A model generated the notes under the pieces. It was not told the origin of the DNA. It saw nothing but the letters and a program-made list of their open reading frames with translations, and made no database searches. This document shows positions 48,936-59,689 of a stretch of 64,000 bases of DNA, piece by piece; within the stretch, counting starts at the first letter, position 1; every line of letters begins with the position of its first letter. The translations under genes and the position numbers were made by a program. Source of the stretch: Riptortus pedestris (Eukaryota; Arthropoda; Insecta; Hemiptera; Alydidae); contig CM032228.1 of assembly GCA_019009955.1 (NCBI GenBank), forward strand, positions 182,970,501-183,034,500. Direction: 5' to 3'.

Positions 48936-49085
48936 ACTTTTTTTGACTGGGAGTAAATTAAAATGGCGTGACTGCGAATGAATGAGGTTTTACCGTTGGC
49001 TATATTGGAATTTAAGTAATTATATTATTTTCACCAATATTATACAAATTCTATATGCTAAAAAGTTTCTTTATTTTCGGTTTTC

Positions 49086-49300
49086 AGGTTAGCCATGCGA
49101 CTTGAAGCGTAGGCTATAGTCTCACTTGGTAAACCAGTGGCAGTTCGATTCCCGCCTTGGGCAAATAGAAATTCATTTAGTGACGAACTCATTAAATAAA
49201 ATCCTTAGTCCCACCCTGGCTAGAAAAGTGTGGCGACCTGTAGATAACCCGTCCCAATTACCCATAGTACCATAAAGTGGACGTTAATAAATAAGTCAAA
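49086..49300 (+). repeat. tRNA-derived SINE, near-complete copy
   Basis: CAGGTTAGCCATGCGACTTG head, B-box region GCAGTTCGATTCCCGCC at 49140-49156, body AATCCTTAGTCCCACCCTGG, and tail AAAGTGGACGTTAATAAATA. Same structure as 30210-30425 in opposite orientation. Confidence 0.75.
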
Positions 49301-50189
49301 AAAATATTTTGGTTTTAATTTCAATTTTAATAACAAAGCATGGTTCCTCTAGAATATCTTCTAAGGATATTTTTTTTTAAATTACAGGCCGGATTTTTTT
49401 ATCCCGGCTGGTGACCCGAATACCGTTTTCCACCGATAAAATGTCGCGAGAGAGTGGAATTTCGTATTGACCTTGTCGATCGCCGTAGAAGTAAAAATAA
49501 ATTAACAAAATAATGAAAACTCTGTACGGGAATAGCGGGACCCGAGCCTTATAAATATCTTGGTATACATGAGCTGTTGAAAACTTTTTGAAAAGTTCGT
49601 CACGCACGGATATCAATGTTACACCACATTCTAACCGCTATTTGTCCTGTAATAATAACACATGGTGGCGGTATTTGTTCTTTGCATGTGAACGTAAAGA
49701 CAAGGTTAGTTAAATTCCTGACAGTGTTTTTAGGAAATTTAATATTAATAGAGACTCATTATATAAAAATAAAAATGTATTGAGAATTCATAAAATAATA
49801 TAATTCGTAGGAACTCTGCTTACTTTAGGCTGCCTCTTCTGACAAATTTTACATGACAACTGATCTGCTCCGGGCTATTGTTAGCTAAGAAATTTAAACA
49901 TGTTAGGAAGAATTGTTATCAAATGAAAAAATCTGCTATGAACAACAGATGACTCCATTGTACTCCTCCCATCTTTTTCAATTAAATATACAATATGTAT
50001 GGAAGAACTTCGTTTAAAATTATCTAAATCTGTCCTTGAATATAATTTATAGATATTTTTATGATCAAAAATAAGGTCGTATACAGTTCTTGGCTCCTCG
50101 AATAGGTATGGAAAACATGCAATTTTTTTATTTTCGCTTCTCCTCTAACTCCCCTTTCGATTTTGATCACTACAACTATACGCTACAAT
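49301..50189. other. AT-rich intron, no gene seen
   Basis: A 79-codon minus frame (49377-49616) has no known motif. At 50125-50165 a short scrap (CTTCTCCTCTAACTCCCCTT) resembles the internal repeats of the element at 46806-48497. Confidence 0.45.
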
Positions 50190-50460
50190 AAAAGCCCGTC
50201 ACGCAGGGGCTGCGTAAACTAAGCAGATTTCCCACGTGAAGCATTACAATTGAGAACATTGCCTACTAATAACAATAGCAGTAACGAGTCTCTAAACCAA
50301 TTTCACGAGAGCCGAACAGTTATGGAAACAGCCTAACTAGCTTTCGGCGGTATGTCCCGAATAGAATAGTCATCCGATCTCAACTCGTCTGTTATCCGCA
50401 CACACTTAATAAATATGCAATTAAATATATCGGTTAATATTCAAGACAGAGTATTATGAA
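50190..50460 (-). mobile_element. HINE-like element, copy 14 (left half missing)
   Basis: Canonical right end on plus (AAAGCCCGTCACGCAGGGGC, then AAGCAGATTTCCCACGTG), centre GCCTAACTAGCTTTCGGCGG, and ATATCGGTTAATATTCAAGA, after which similarity stops. Confidence 0.7.
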
Positions 50461-50639
50461 GAAAAATCTAGATTTATGTTGCACGTGTAAGGACTAAAAA
50501 CGGTAATACCATCACAAAATGAAACTATATCTCATGTTTATATTAGGTGGCAATATGTTTCTACGATTTGTGAACGTGTAAAATATTTTTAAAAAGAGAG
50601 AGAATAAAATGATAACTGAAGAAGAAGATAAAGGGACTG

Positions 50640-50717
50640 TAGGTTGTATGTAGGAGTTGTTTTGATGTTGTGACAAGAGGTACCGTCATAGACTATTTGA
50701 GAGGTAGAGAGAGAGTG

Positions 50718-50764
<47 letters not shown>

Positions 50765-50990
50765 TGGAACTATTGAAGCGTGTCGAGACGAGGATCTTGC
50801 ACGAGTGATGTATGGAGCTTGGCCTGGTGATTTGTCTCCACCCACGGGCTTAGCAGCCACTCATACACCATTCACACATACACATGCACACATACACAGC
50901 ATGCTTACACCCCGACGCACTTACCCCCTTCCCTTCACAAATGTGATCCTGTCCCCGTCGCTATGACTCGCCATTTCCAGCTAAGCTCTT
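50640..50990. other. (GA)n tract followed by GC-richer island
   Basis: A GA run at 50717-50761 is joined to a GC-richer, non-repetitive stretch ending in CA-rich sequence (50850-50900). The 98-codon frame at 50670-50966 translates the GA repeat and is not credible. Confidence 0.35.
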
Positions 50991-53216
50991 GGAATACTCA
51001 CATAACTGCAACGGAAGGCACACAACTTCAATGGCTTCCCAACTTAAGCAATGCGTCAATTTGGTGGTTTTTTTCCTCTTCTAATACCAGAATTTTAACA
51101 CACGAAATCGTTAATAAAAACACTTGTGAATTATAAACAGGAATTTTAATGTCAATTTACAATATTTTTATTCATAAGCTAAAGTTATTATATAGAATGT
51201 TTTTAATAATTTAAATTTAAAATTTTAAAGAAAAAACTATTCGTTCACTTAATAAACAATTCATAAACATCTATGTTTCCAAATTTTGAATTCCATAGGG
51301 CACAACAATTTCCGATTGGGCTAAGATCCGTTGGTTGTGGTGGTCTTTGGAGCATTTTATTTATTGTGTAGCTTGCTTAGTTCAGAATTGAAAGATAATT
51401 TAACGGAAAAGGGCCGCAAATGTAAAGAATTAAGTTCTCATTCATAATTATTGTTCTTGGCCATCGTTGAAGACATTTTCCCCATGCCCAAATGGCATGA
51501 AATGTTAACTAAAACTTCTGAAATCTAGTATTTTAAAGATATGGTAAATTTATAAATTCTAAATTTGTTCATTTTATTAGATTCTACAAACGTTTTACAA
51601 CTCCTGGAGACGTAGTAGAAGTAAGATAGCTAGTTGCCTCAAATTACATCATAGTAAGACTCTCAGGCAACGCAAATCCAAATTAATTATTTTTATTTAT
51701 CTGTAAAAGATATATACAATAAGCATGAAACATTTAGTTTCTCCTTTTTTACTTCGGTTCTTGTTATAGTATAGCTCAGTAAAAAGAGCTTAAATTTAAG
51801 CTGGAGTATTAAATGGAGTATAATATTAATTAGATCAATGGGTTATATAATACTAGTAGGAATAATATAACTTAATATACTCACATACATTTATAATAAT
51901 TTTACGTAATGGATAACTTATAAAAAAAAAAAAAAAACTGGTTATTTTGTATCAGTATTATCCAGATGTTGTTAAATCGATGAACAACGTAATGTACATA
52001 TTAATTATCAATTGAGATTATGTGAAGAAAAGAAAAGAAAGCTCGACAAACACAAAAAGAAAATAGGATGATTTGTAAATCGACATGGCATTTATAAACA
52101 ATTATTCATTAGTTAAAAATTTAATCATTAACACTTGGAATCAAAAGTTTTTCTCACTGTGCCCCGTAAACTCCGTTCATTTTACCGGCGTTTTTATTGC
52201 TCTATGTTCTTTACATTGAAGGGTTCAGATATGAGTGGCTTCAAGTGACCCTATTTTCTAGGAAGGTCGTACAATGTGGATAATGTTGTGGGTTGTACAG
52301 TTCATAAATTATAATTTTTGTAGTCACTTCATAGCGCGTTTATTTCGCTCTAAAAGAGTTTAGTAAAACGGGTTATATTTAGATAAAACCTTTAATGTCA
52401 CCTACTCTATACGTTCTAAGTCGCAGCGTTGTTTGGCCGTTTAATAATGTAATATACTTGTATCAGCAAAGTTTACGAAGAATTAATAATGTATTTAAAC
52501 CCTTGCAAATAACCATTGCTACTCATAAAAAATTGCACAAGAAAATAATGAAGCCAAATACAGAACAATACAAATATTAGAATAAAATAAAAATAACAAA
52601 AAAGCAAATATCAATAATTACTTTCAAATTTCATTAAAAATAAAATTATTATCCAATCAAGGCACAAGAAAATTAAAAATATTAATTTAATAATTATGAA
52701 GAATATCTAAATTAAATGTAGCTATTATAAATAAGGGGGTGCCCTTTCTGAAGGTACATATCTAGAGGTTGAATAGGTGGTTTGTCATTGATTTTTGTTT
52801 GGCGGTTCGGGTGTATTTTCCTTGTTTTTCTTGGAGAGTATCGTTGGATTAATTTATTTCCTAAAATTTCCAGTCTCCTTTCCAATTTTTCTATTAATCC
52901 TGTTTGTTATTCAAGAGCTCCTTGTTTTACTTGTTTTCTGGATGCAACTGTTGCATAAGAAATTGACTTTGGTTACTGGAAAATTTATCTAACTTCTTGG
53001 AAGCTTATATCATTCTGGTGCATGCATTTCCTAATTATAGTGCGTAGTTATGCAAAATGATGCGTATTGAATGACGTCGGCACACTGGTTCTTTGTCGGT
53101 TTGTACTAGAAGTTCTTCTTCTGGAATACTAGAAGTATAATATATTAAGGGAGGAGGAATAAATTTTGTAATAGTAACTGAAGTGTCCCAATAACGACTA
53201 TATATTTTCTAAGTTA
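50991..53216. other. AT-rich intron with a possible Tc1 scrap
   Basis: Mostly AT-rich and featureless. On the minus strand at 51296-51351 the peptide LQRPPQPTDLSPIGNCCALW resembles the third catalytic Asp region of Tc1-type transposases (WPPQSPDLNPIENLW), but it is too short to assert. Confidence 0.35.
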
Positions 53217-54028
53217 CTAGATAACCCGGTAAACGTTGTTTTGCCATATAAATTATTTCTAGTTTCTAGATAAATTCTAGTGTAGACAAAAAGTAACTTA
53301 CTTATTATAAGTGTGTATGTGGTATATGCATGAGATAGCCATGGAGCGCTATGAACGATAAGGGAATATAAAAATAACAAACGCCAAACAATATTATTTT
53401 TAAGTTATTATAGTTTATTTCTTAAAATTACATATCACATATTAATTACGACAGTAACACTAACAAACAACATCAATCTTTTAATTCTATAGCGTGAACA
53501 ATATTTTTTGTTAGCCCATCTTTAGCGAGCACAAACAAACTGGATGGTTTACCCACTCGAGAGCATGCTACGTACAATTGCCCGTGTGAAAAACATGGTG
53601 TACTCAAATCTAAGCCACAAATAGACATCGTTTGGCCTAGGGATTTGTTGATTGTCATTTCAAATTGAAATTTTAATGGAAGTACAGTTAAAAACACTAT
53701 AATTGATCAGTTATCGAGCGGGATGATAATGATTAAATTACTAAAATGGCTATAAAAAAATAGGTGTTGAGGATAAAAAAGTAAAAATTTAGGGTTGTAT
53801 GTATTTTTTAATGCCACATTATAAAAAAATAAAAACAAAAAATTTCGTCCAAATATTAAAAAAAAATGTTAAGGGTGAACAACCCTTATCAATTAGGGGT
53901 ATGAAAAATAGATATTAGCCGATTCTCAGACCTACTGAATACACATATAAAATTTGGTAAAAATCGGTAAAGCCGTTTCGGAGGAGTACGCTAACTAACA
54001 TCGTGACATGGAAATTTTATATATTAGA
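53217..54028 (-). mobile_element. Helitron, internally deleted, with canonical termini
   Basis: On the minus strand it starts TCTAATATATAAAATTTCC (54028) and ends ACCGGGTTATCTAG (53217), giving the Helitron 5' TC and 3' CTRR ends. It is inserted between A and T with no target duplication, as Helitrons do. A short AAAC-aac-GTTT hairpin lies about 10 bp before the CTAG. The only coding remnant is the helicase C-terminus; the Rep domain and most of the helicase are gone (812 bp left). Confidence 0.8.
53473..53697 (-). pseudogene. Helitron PIF1-type helicase C-terminal fragment
   Basis: A 74-codon frame inside the Helitron. FEMTINKSLGQTM (residues about 12-24) is the superfamily 1 helicase motif V region of Helitron/PIF1 enzymes, and FSHGQLYVACSRV (about 36-48) is motif VI with its arginine. 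The region between them, ICGLDLSTPC, fits the Helitron helicase pattern. Walker A, Walker B and the Rep/HUH endonuclease are absent, so it cannot act alone. The ATG is probably incidental to the truncation. Host PIF1 is excluded by the surrounding Helitron termini. Confidence 0.85.
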
Positions 54029-54029
54029 T

Positions 54030-54075
54030 ATTAAGACCAACGCCTTAACTCACATGGCTTATAAGAGCCCCTTTT
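54030..54075 (-). repeat. SINE head fragment abutting the Helitron
   Basis: On minus, GGGGCTCTTATAAGCCATGTGAGTTAAGGCG corresponds to the tRNA-like head of the SINE family. It stops at the Helitron end. Confidence 0.5.
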
Positions 54076-54474
54076 TGATAGGAGAGCTAATCAACTTATT
54101 ATTTGGAAAGGACTAACATTTTATATTGTTAAGTGATCTGAACAATCAGATAGTGAACAGTGATTAAATTATTAAAGTCTTCATTTTGACACTCCTCAGC
54201 TCATGTCAGCTTATTTACATGCAGCCTGTGTTTTCTAATCACGTCCCTTACATGTTCGGGTAGCGGGATTCCACGACGTCGCTGGAATAATCAATTTTTT
54301 TCAAGATGAGTAATTCAAAGCTATTCCCTTCAGATCGTCAGTATTATGAAACCTAATATACAAAGTACAATATATTATTTAAATAATTAAAAATCATTCC
54401 AATGCACCTCAGCAGCAATGTACGTCTCAGGTCACTATTGAAATCATCAAGCAATGGGAGGAAATATTAATAAA

Positions 54475-54496
54475 TGTTTTTTTTTGTTTTTTGCAG
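54475..54496 (+). promoter_or_regulatory. 3' splice site of the Rbp6-like exon
   Basis: A nearly pure T tract (from about 54477) is followed by TTGCAG ending at 54496, a strong acceptor directly before the reading frame of the exon. Confidence 0.9.
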
Positions 54497-54579
54497 GATT
54501 TGGTTTCGTGACATTTCAATGTGAAGACGTGGTTGACAAAGTCTGCGAAATTCACTTTCACGAAATAAACAATAAAATG
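54497..54579 (+). CDS. Rbp6: Internal exon of a Musashi-family RNA-binding protein (RRM2 second half)
   Basis: The 83-bp exon encodes, after a split Gly codon, FGFVTF, then [20 protein letters not shown] and a final Met. The split Gly plus FGFVTF is the RNP1 motif on strand beta-3 of an RNA-recognition motif. The rest is helix alpha-2 and the loop before beta-4, and [11 protein letters not shown] is diagnostic of RRM2 in Musashi proteins. In this family RRM1 and RRM2 bind UAG-containing mRNA 3' UTRs in the cytoplasm to control translation, especially in neural and stem cells. Q at position 7 and DVVDK/EINNKM fit the Rbp6/Musashi-2 branch better, from memory, than insect msi. The exon starts in phase 1 and ends on a codon boundary, matching the conserved Musashi exon structure. 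Flanking exons (RRM1, the start of RRM2, the next VECKKAQ exon) are not in the window. Cys at position 8 instead of the usual Ser/Asn is unusual. Confidence 0.9.
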
Positions 54580-54585
54580 GTAAGT
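54580..54585 (+). promoter_or_regulatory. 5' splice site of the Rbp6-like exon
   Basis: ATG|GTAAGT: a perfect donor hexamer immediately after the last codon. Confidence 0.92.
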
Positions 54586-54769
54586 ATTGTTAATTTTTAT
54601 TTTGTAATTTATAAGTGTGCTAGAGTGTTTGTTAAACTATAAAATTCAGATATTCATATTTAGCTAGTCTAATAGATACTTTAGCTATCTATTCGAGAAG
54701 CATTATATCCGCCATTAATTTCAATTTTAGAATTTTACTACTTATTTTACACAACTACAATTAATGATG

Positions 54770-54930
54770 AAGAGCGTTGCTACCATTTTTAGCTTGGGTA
54801 GGACTAAGGTCAATCACCACAAATAAAATTATAATAACTTAAATTAAATTAAAACCTATTAAGTCCATGACCAACTTAAAATGGAGTACAGAATATTAGG
54901 GAGAACGTCTTAACACACAAACGCAATCCA
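54770..54930 (-). repeat. Diverged SINE copy, 190 bp after the exon
   Basis: TAGCTTGGGTAGGACTAAGG, CCTATTAAGTCCATGACC and AACGTCTTAACACACAAACG follow the order of the SINE body and head on the minus strand, with heavy divergence. Confidence 0.4.
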
Positions 54931-55039
54931 CTCTTATAACTCAATTTGGCGAAAATGTAACTAAAATTATAGTTACGAAGCTATCTAAAGTTTAATATAT
55001 GTGTCTACTTATATTGACTCCCCTAAAAAATTTGAATCT

Positions 55040-55185
55040 TATGGTAATAGCCATAACTCGATTCCCGCGTGGGCAAGAGATTATATCCTTATTCCCACCC
55101 TGGCTACAGAAGGGTAGCAACCTATAGACATCACATTCTAATTCGTCTTAGTAGTAAAAAGCGGACATTAATGAATAACATAATA
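55040..55185 (+). repeat. SINE copy, 5'-truncated
   Basis: Starts near the B-box (ACTCGATTCCCGCGTGGGC at about 55057-55075), then TATTCCCACCCTGGCTACAG, GGTAGCAACCTATAGACATC and AAAAAGCGGACATTAATGAA. Confidence 0.6.
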
Positions 55186-55370
55186 CGTAAATATAATTAT
55201 AAGGTGTTGAAATAAGTAATCGTTGTAGCGAATTTATATGTGAGAAATCCCACGAGTACTTTGAGGGGCTAAAGGAAGGGGAGGAGCTAGACTTGACATT
55301 TATATATATAATGGAAAGATGTAAGGGAGCCGGCCGGCTAACAAACGCTTTGTAGAATGAGGTCATGAGC

Positions 55371-55631
55371 CTATCGGTCTTCGATAATCAATGTTTCTGC
55401 CGTGGGGGAAGCCACCTTAGCTCCTGGTAGCGTGTTTATCTCTTTGGTCAGATGATTATAATCCCTGGATTTTCTTAAGGCTATCCTCAAGTCATGTGTT
55501 AATGTTATCCCATTTTTGACAGCTTTAATCACAGACCGGCTGTCTAAAGGGTTTGCAGATATGAAACACCCAAATATGTGAACACAATATAAGAGATCAG
55601 CTGGAGAGGTGGCCTTTCCTTCTACAACGGA
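55371..55631 (-). pseudogene. Retroelement gag-like coding remnant (tentative)
   Basis: An open frame of 86 codons without ATG lies between two stops on the minus strand. It includes FISANPLDSRSVIKAVKNGI, RIALRKSRDYNHLTKEINTL and PGAKVASPTAETLIIEDR. The pattern of a VRK-type basic stretch, a predicted helix and then a PxxE..I.D strand resembles the region before the zinc knuckles in ORF1/gag of R1/jockey-type LINEs, by general similarity only. No zinc knuckle follows, because the frame stops. It could also be a fragment of another mobile-element protein. Composition looks more protein-like than the surrounding AT-rich frames. Confidence 0.35.
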
Positions 55632-58129
55632 CTAAATCATAACCGAATCCCTAGCGGTTTCTGTTTCTTCAAAGAAATTCATGTCAGACCTATACCCTAA
55701 GGCTGTACGGAGCTAAGTAATATTAACCGGCATACGACTTTTTTTTAAAACACTAAGATTTAATTAGTGAGCTTTATTAATTAACAGCCGATGGATCTTA
55801 TGCTTTCATTTTGTTGGTCACTTCTTCGTTAGACTTACTATGACTTGAATAGCCAACCACTTCCATCCAGTCTTTAAAAAGTATCCACCAGGCATCTTTA
55901 TACTTTTCCGTTATTTATTCATCTATTTGTTTCCTGGACTGGATGATCTACTATGAATATAAATATTATGTGTTCCATAGATACAATCTGGCTCTCTACT
56001 CCAAGTTTTTGTCACCAACTTTTCTTTGGGATTACACATTTCTTACATACCCCTCGTTATAAAAAGGTTTTGAGAAGTATTTCCAGAGAATTCACATTTA
56101 TTGTCAGAAAAATGAAAAACGCTGCATAAGCTTCCATTCCTTATATTTTTAAAATCTAGGCTATGTATTTATTCATATCTTATTTATCTGTAGAAAAAAA
56201 ATCTCACTTCTACCTACGTCAAACCATGTTTTTTCCCCTTTAACATGTTATGTTTGGAAGGTGCACCTTATCTGTACTTTTCCCTCTAGGGAGCTTTCTA
56301 ATCTCCGCTTGCCAGCGGAACTACCTCACCCATCTCCAGCCAGGCAAACATGATATCTATCAGGGTTTCATTTTTTAATATAAGCAAGGTACACAAGTAA
56401 ATAAAGCACTAAATATAGCTTTTGTCTGGTTGTGGAGTATTTTGTCTGTCATTTTTACGAAAAAGGAAAACTATTATTTACTTGCTCTGAAACTTGTTTT
56501 AAATAAATTAAGCCAAGATTATTAAAACAAAGTTATTTTCAAAATTTCTTTACTAAAAGTATTTTTCTAAAAACTAAACTTTTCAAAATATCCCCTCACT
56601 AATGTTTCCATTACATTGTGATTAGAGTTCACTTAATTTTGTAACAGCAAGAATTGTTTTTTCGAGGCAGCCCCTTAAAAGCCTTTTTCATTTACTGTTT
56701 CAATATTTTTACATATGACATTTAAAAATAAAGTGTAATTATTCCTCCTTATGCCCTTACTATGAACTAATTATCAACAGAGCAATGATCAATGCTAAAA
56801 AATGTCATGTAAATGGTCTAATGGAATGGAAACTCTAACTTACCGATAAAAAATTACAGAACTGCCTGTTCCAATGACAATGAACCGAGTGTGACCAATA
56901 TTATAAATTTCATTTGAGGCAAGTGGCTACGAATAAATGATATACAATATTATTGCATAATACTCTATATTATACAATTATTATTGTATTATCTATAATG
57001 TGCTATTTCGTAAAAAATGATGTTATAGCTGTAATTGCGACTAAATTAATTTTTCATTTCTTGGTTTTGAAGTAATATATTGTTTCACGCCATCTTACCA
57101 CTCATGGTTTTAATTTGACTTTTCACGAAAAGAAAAGTTTAATAAAGGAGTGAAATTAAACTTGTTTATTGTATGTACGTTGTATGAAGTACAACTTGCC
57201 TTATTGTAACAGGTGAAAAATTGGCTTCAGATCAATAATTAAATTTAGACAAAAAAACAACCACTCTTAACGTAGTAAAAAGGGGGAAAAACTTGTAGAA
57301 CTAATTCAGATAGAATCTTACACAAATCTAATGCGAACCTCTTTAACATTAATAAACAGTAAAAATAAGATTAAAATCTCTTTTTGAAAAATAGAAAATG
57401 AAATGACATAACTTGGACAATAAAGAGTAGGACAACGTATAAAATGTTCTGATGATTTGTACAGACCAAGAAACATCAATTTAATTTTAAACTAAACCAA
57501 GATAATTTCTTTTGGAGAGCAAGGGAATTCCATATGCTATCTGTTCCATATTACTAATAATTATAGGGAATAAAAATGGTTGCAATGTTCCAGTAATTAG
57601 CCTTTAATCGTGGAATCAGATTCCTTTGGTATCCGACCTAATCCGCCTTAGGAGAATCTGAGTGTACTTGGACCAAGAAGATCACATAATATTTCGCAAT
57701 GCTCCGACTACCTCTAGAGAAAGTAAAATGGGAGTTTCGAATCGACTTTTCTTCTCTCAGATAAATAGAATCAGACTAAAAATAGTTATAGCTCTGATTC
57801 AACCATAATGCCCAATTTGCTTGTTAACAAAACATACAAAGAATAGAATGGTCATATTTTTTATCAAAGTGAATTTAAGTAATGCTGTCATTTATGAATG
57901 TACAAATAGGTAATAGGTCTAATACAATCAATTTTGATGAGATTCGCTCATTACTAAAACCCTAGTAGTTACATGGTTATGTAAATCATTTCCTATGTTA
58001 TGTTAACACGTATTAGTAAGATAACTGATAGGTTAATAAACTTCATTTAGTGTAAACCTATTTATGAACTACCAGTATAGGTTGACTATTAATATCCTAC
58101 CCAATTAACAAACATTGTGCGGTATCAGT
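55632..58129. other. AT-rich intron, no gene seen
   Basis: 2.5 kb without recognisable genes or named repeats. Confidence 0.5.
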
Positions 58130-58320
58130 TACAAGTAAATTCGGCCGTTCAACCCCGAATGTTAGATGTTATCTTTGCCTGCCAGGCATCGCCATTCCTT
58201 AGCCGCCCAATTATACTTGCATAATATAAAACAGCCCTAGATCGATCCCCTGGAATTCTCCCAGCTGGTAATGAGCTCCATCGCTGACCTTATGGAATCG
58301 ATTTGGGCAAAGTCGGTCAG
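58130..58320. other. GC-richer island, candidate conserved non-coding sequence
   Basis: Complex, non-repetitive sequence in an otherwise AT-rich intron, with GTTATCTTTGCCTGCCAGGC, GATCGATCCCCTGGAATTCT and a TGGTAATGAGC homeodomain-like core. No coding or RNA structure recognised. Confidence 0.3.
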
Positions 58321-58855
58321 TCGGAACACCTCATTATAATTTATGGGAACTTTATAATAATAATGAACCCTCAGCGTCGGACTCATTTTTCTCTCTCTTA
58401 TATCTCTACATTTTACATGGAATTTGTTATTTTAATGAGTCTTGAAAAAAAAAATTGGGGAGCTTGTTATACATTTGGAGTTTATCGAACCTGTCAATGT
58501 TAAACTATATAGCTAATTAAGCATTTCAAATAGCACATTGTTCCCATCATGATTACACCACACATAATTATGATTCAAGTTAATTACCTCAATTTGTGAT
58601 TAACATGGAAAATAATTTTGTATCAGTAGCGAATAGCTTCTACTTGGACGTATTACCAACAGTGCAATTAATTAAGAGTCTATTGAAATTTCATATAATT
58701 TTTAGCAGTTACAAAGACAAAAAAAGCTGAGATTCTTTTGTTTATTAGCAGAGTTGAAATTCTTCCTTGAGGAAGAGGAAAATACAAAGTACACTCGTTC
58801 AGTTTAGTAAAGACGAAACCATTATTGAATTAACGAGACCAATTATTAGTGAAAA

Positions 58856-59055
58856 TCCTTCAGGAAAATCAGCTATTTAGGTAGTGCTCATGACGCGAAT
58901 TGCCAATCATTTCTTCAAATCACCATCGATCCTTCCCAGGAAATGACGAAAACTGATCGAAAATTGAAGAATTTATAGTGATATTAGATCACCAGTGTGA
59001 TCCAGTGCGTGGGAAATTCACTTAGTTCACGCAGCTCCTGCGTGACGGGCTTTTT
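58856..59055 (+). mobile_element. HINE-like element, copy 15 (minimal, about 200 bp)
   Basis: Left half (AAAATCAGCTATTTAGGTAG, CATGACGCGAATTGCC, CACCATCGATCCTTCCCAGG) is joined after GACGAAAA to a few bases of centre and a full right end (GCGTGGGAAATTCACTTAG, hairpin ACGCAG-ctc-CTGCGT, GACGGGCTTTTT). TA tract and G-rich block deleted. Confidence 0.7.
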
Positions 59056-59156
59056 CTTTTTTTTTTAGTTTTTTATACGCCCCGAGAAATGGGGTTGGAA
59101 TCATCACAACGGAATGACACTCAATGTGGCGCCAGAGTGTGTGTGTGTGTTTATTT

Positions 59157-59157
59157 A

Positions 59158-59215
<58 letters not shown>
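59157..59215. repeat. (TA)n microsatellite, stand-alone
   Basis: A TA run of about 57 bp preceded by a short GT run at 59137-59150. No HINE-like flanks. Confidence 0.95.
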
Positions 59216-59218
<3 letters not shown>

Positions 59219-59689
59219 GAATAATACATATTTTTATATATGGGGTGGAAACAGAACTCTTTTTTTTTAATGCAAGTACGGCATTTTACCATGGCATGGA
59301 TGACATAAACGTCCCTCCATTTTCTCAAAGGTTACTCACCATTATGAGTATCTTGAGGAACTACTTCAATTAAGCATAATGTACTTCAATCGAGAATGGC
59401 ATAAATGGGAGCATATTAGAATGGCATTTCATTCTTCCATAACCCATGTGGCCCTGCCATTTTTCGTCCATGGTTTTAGTAAATATTATCTTTAGAAATC
59501 ATTGATGTCTAATCAGATTGACAAATATAAAGCTTCATTTTCTTGCGTAATTGTGATTGTGGTTAAGGATGATGTTGATGAAGATGATTCGGGTAGTGAA
59601 AATAGGGAAGCAGTAATGAATAACGAACCATAAAACTACTTTATCTTGTTATTTTTATAGTGTTAGTCGGAAAGTTTCAGCCGATTTTT

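Larger units (their letters stand above)
1..54496 (+). other. Rbp6: Upstream intron of the Musashi/Rbp6-like gene (partial)
   Basis: No other host coding exon was recognised between the window start and the acceptor at 54496, so I read this stretch as one intron, or the 3' part of one, at least 54 kb long. Introns of this size are usual for Musashi/Rbp6 genes in animals. It is occupied by transposons, minisatellites and GC-richer islands. Short exons of 30 to 60 bp could still be hidden, so unbroken intron is inference. Confidence 0.6.

Noticed and set aside
50670..50966. 98-codon ORF starting with an RERERE stretch
   Set aside because: The start is the GA repeat; the remainder has no motif.
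53473..53697. Host PIF1 helicase exon
   Set aside because: Lies inside a Helitron with both canonical ends; motifs and spacing are of the Helitron type.
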